Below, piece by piece: positions 5,600 through 5,766 of a stretch of DNA of 5,766 nucleotides. Both the position numbers and the translations under genes were made by a program. The notes under the pieces are model-generated. The model saw nothing but the letters and a program-made list of their open reading frames with translations, was not told the origin of the DNA and ran no database searches. The stretch comes from JBBRCE01 sp038205115 (lineage in GTDB: Bacteria; Planctomycetota; Planctomycetia; Pirellulales; JBBRCE01). The stretch lies in contig JBBRCE010000107.1 in the NCBI GenBank assembly GCA_038205115.1, forward strand, positions 1-5,766, read 5' to 3'. Numbering within the stretch: the stretch's first letter is position 1; each line of letters opens with the position of its first letter.

Positions 5600-5766
5600 G
5601 GCATCCGGTAAAATCAAATCGCTCGACGATCTTGTCACTCATTGTGCTGCGCGGTCGTTTGTCCGTGGTTCTTTTCCGTTTTTGATCAACGTTTTGCGCT
5701 CGATTCAACACGCTTTGCTTTTGAGCCGGTCGGACATGACCCGTTAGCCAACTGCATCGTTACTGC
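5600..5766. other. Sequence downstream of the transposase relic, nothing recognised
   Basis: No gene is seen. The right terminus of the insertion sequence should lie here, but with the left end missing no inverted-repeat partner could be identified. A T-rich stretch around 5670-5683 is not preceded by a convincing stem. Confidence 0.4.

Overview
The window looks like a piece of a planctomycete chromosome, probably from the Pirellulales lineage. The main evidence is a DUF1559 protein with a prepilin-type N-terminus (FTLVELLVV near the start, CDGSVR near the end), a family hugely expanded in that phylum. Remnants of an RHS/YD-repeat gene and a WD40-repeat gene, a solo-tnpC IS66 remnant and a small Lys/Pro-rich helix-turn-helix protein fit the same picture. 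Assignments come from reading motifs, not from a database search.

Layout. Positions 1-1155 are a scrap yard. A short RHS/YD-repeat fragment (about 151-353) is cut by the left end of an IS66-family element (from 354). The IS66 transposase keeps only its N-terminal third and then runs into a decayed C-terminal WD40 blade (about 749-904). An unassigned 55-codon ORF (919-1086) follows. Positions 1156-3365 hold two intact minus-strand genes, a DUF1559 prepilin-like protein and upstream of it a YheT/EMB8-type alpha/beta hydrolase. They are 146 bp apart, with a possible separate promoter in the gap.

Positions 3653-3870 are a complete plus-strand tRNA unit: a promoter with a perfect TATAAT, an initiator tRNA-Met(CAU), a long trailer hairpin and a rho-independent terminator. 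Roughly 320 bp without recognisable genes follow. A small four-helix membrane protein (DUF4149/TMEM205-like, minus strand) and a 108-residue helix-turn-helix protein (plus strand) then diverge from an intergenic region holding a perfect 11-bp inverted repeat. The window closes with the C-terminal part of a DDE/rve-type transposase immediately behind the helix-turn-helix gene, and 167 bp in which nothing was recognised.

I see no operon-scale pathway and no convincing new multi-gene system. The best items for follow-up are the unusual initiator tRNA (C1 opposite C72, A29:U41), the palindrome between the divergent genes with the neighbouring helix-turn-helix protein as a possible partner, and the layered mobile-element junctions at the left end.
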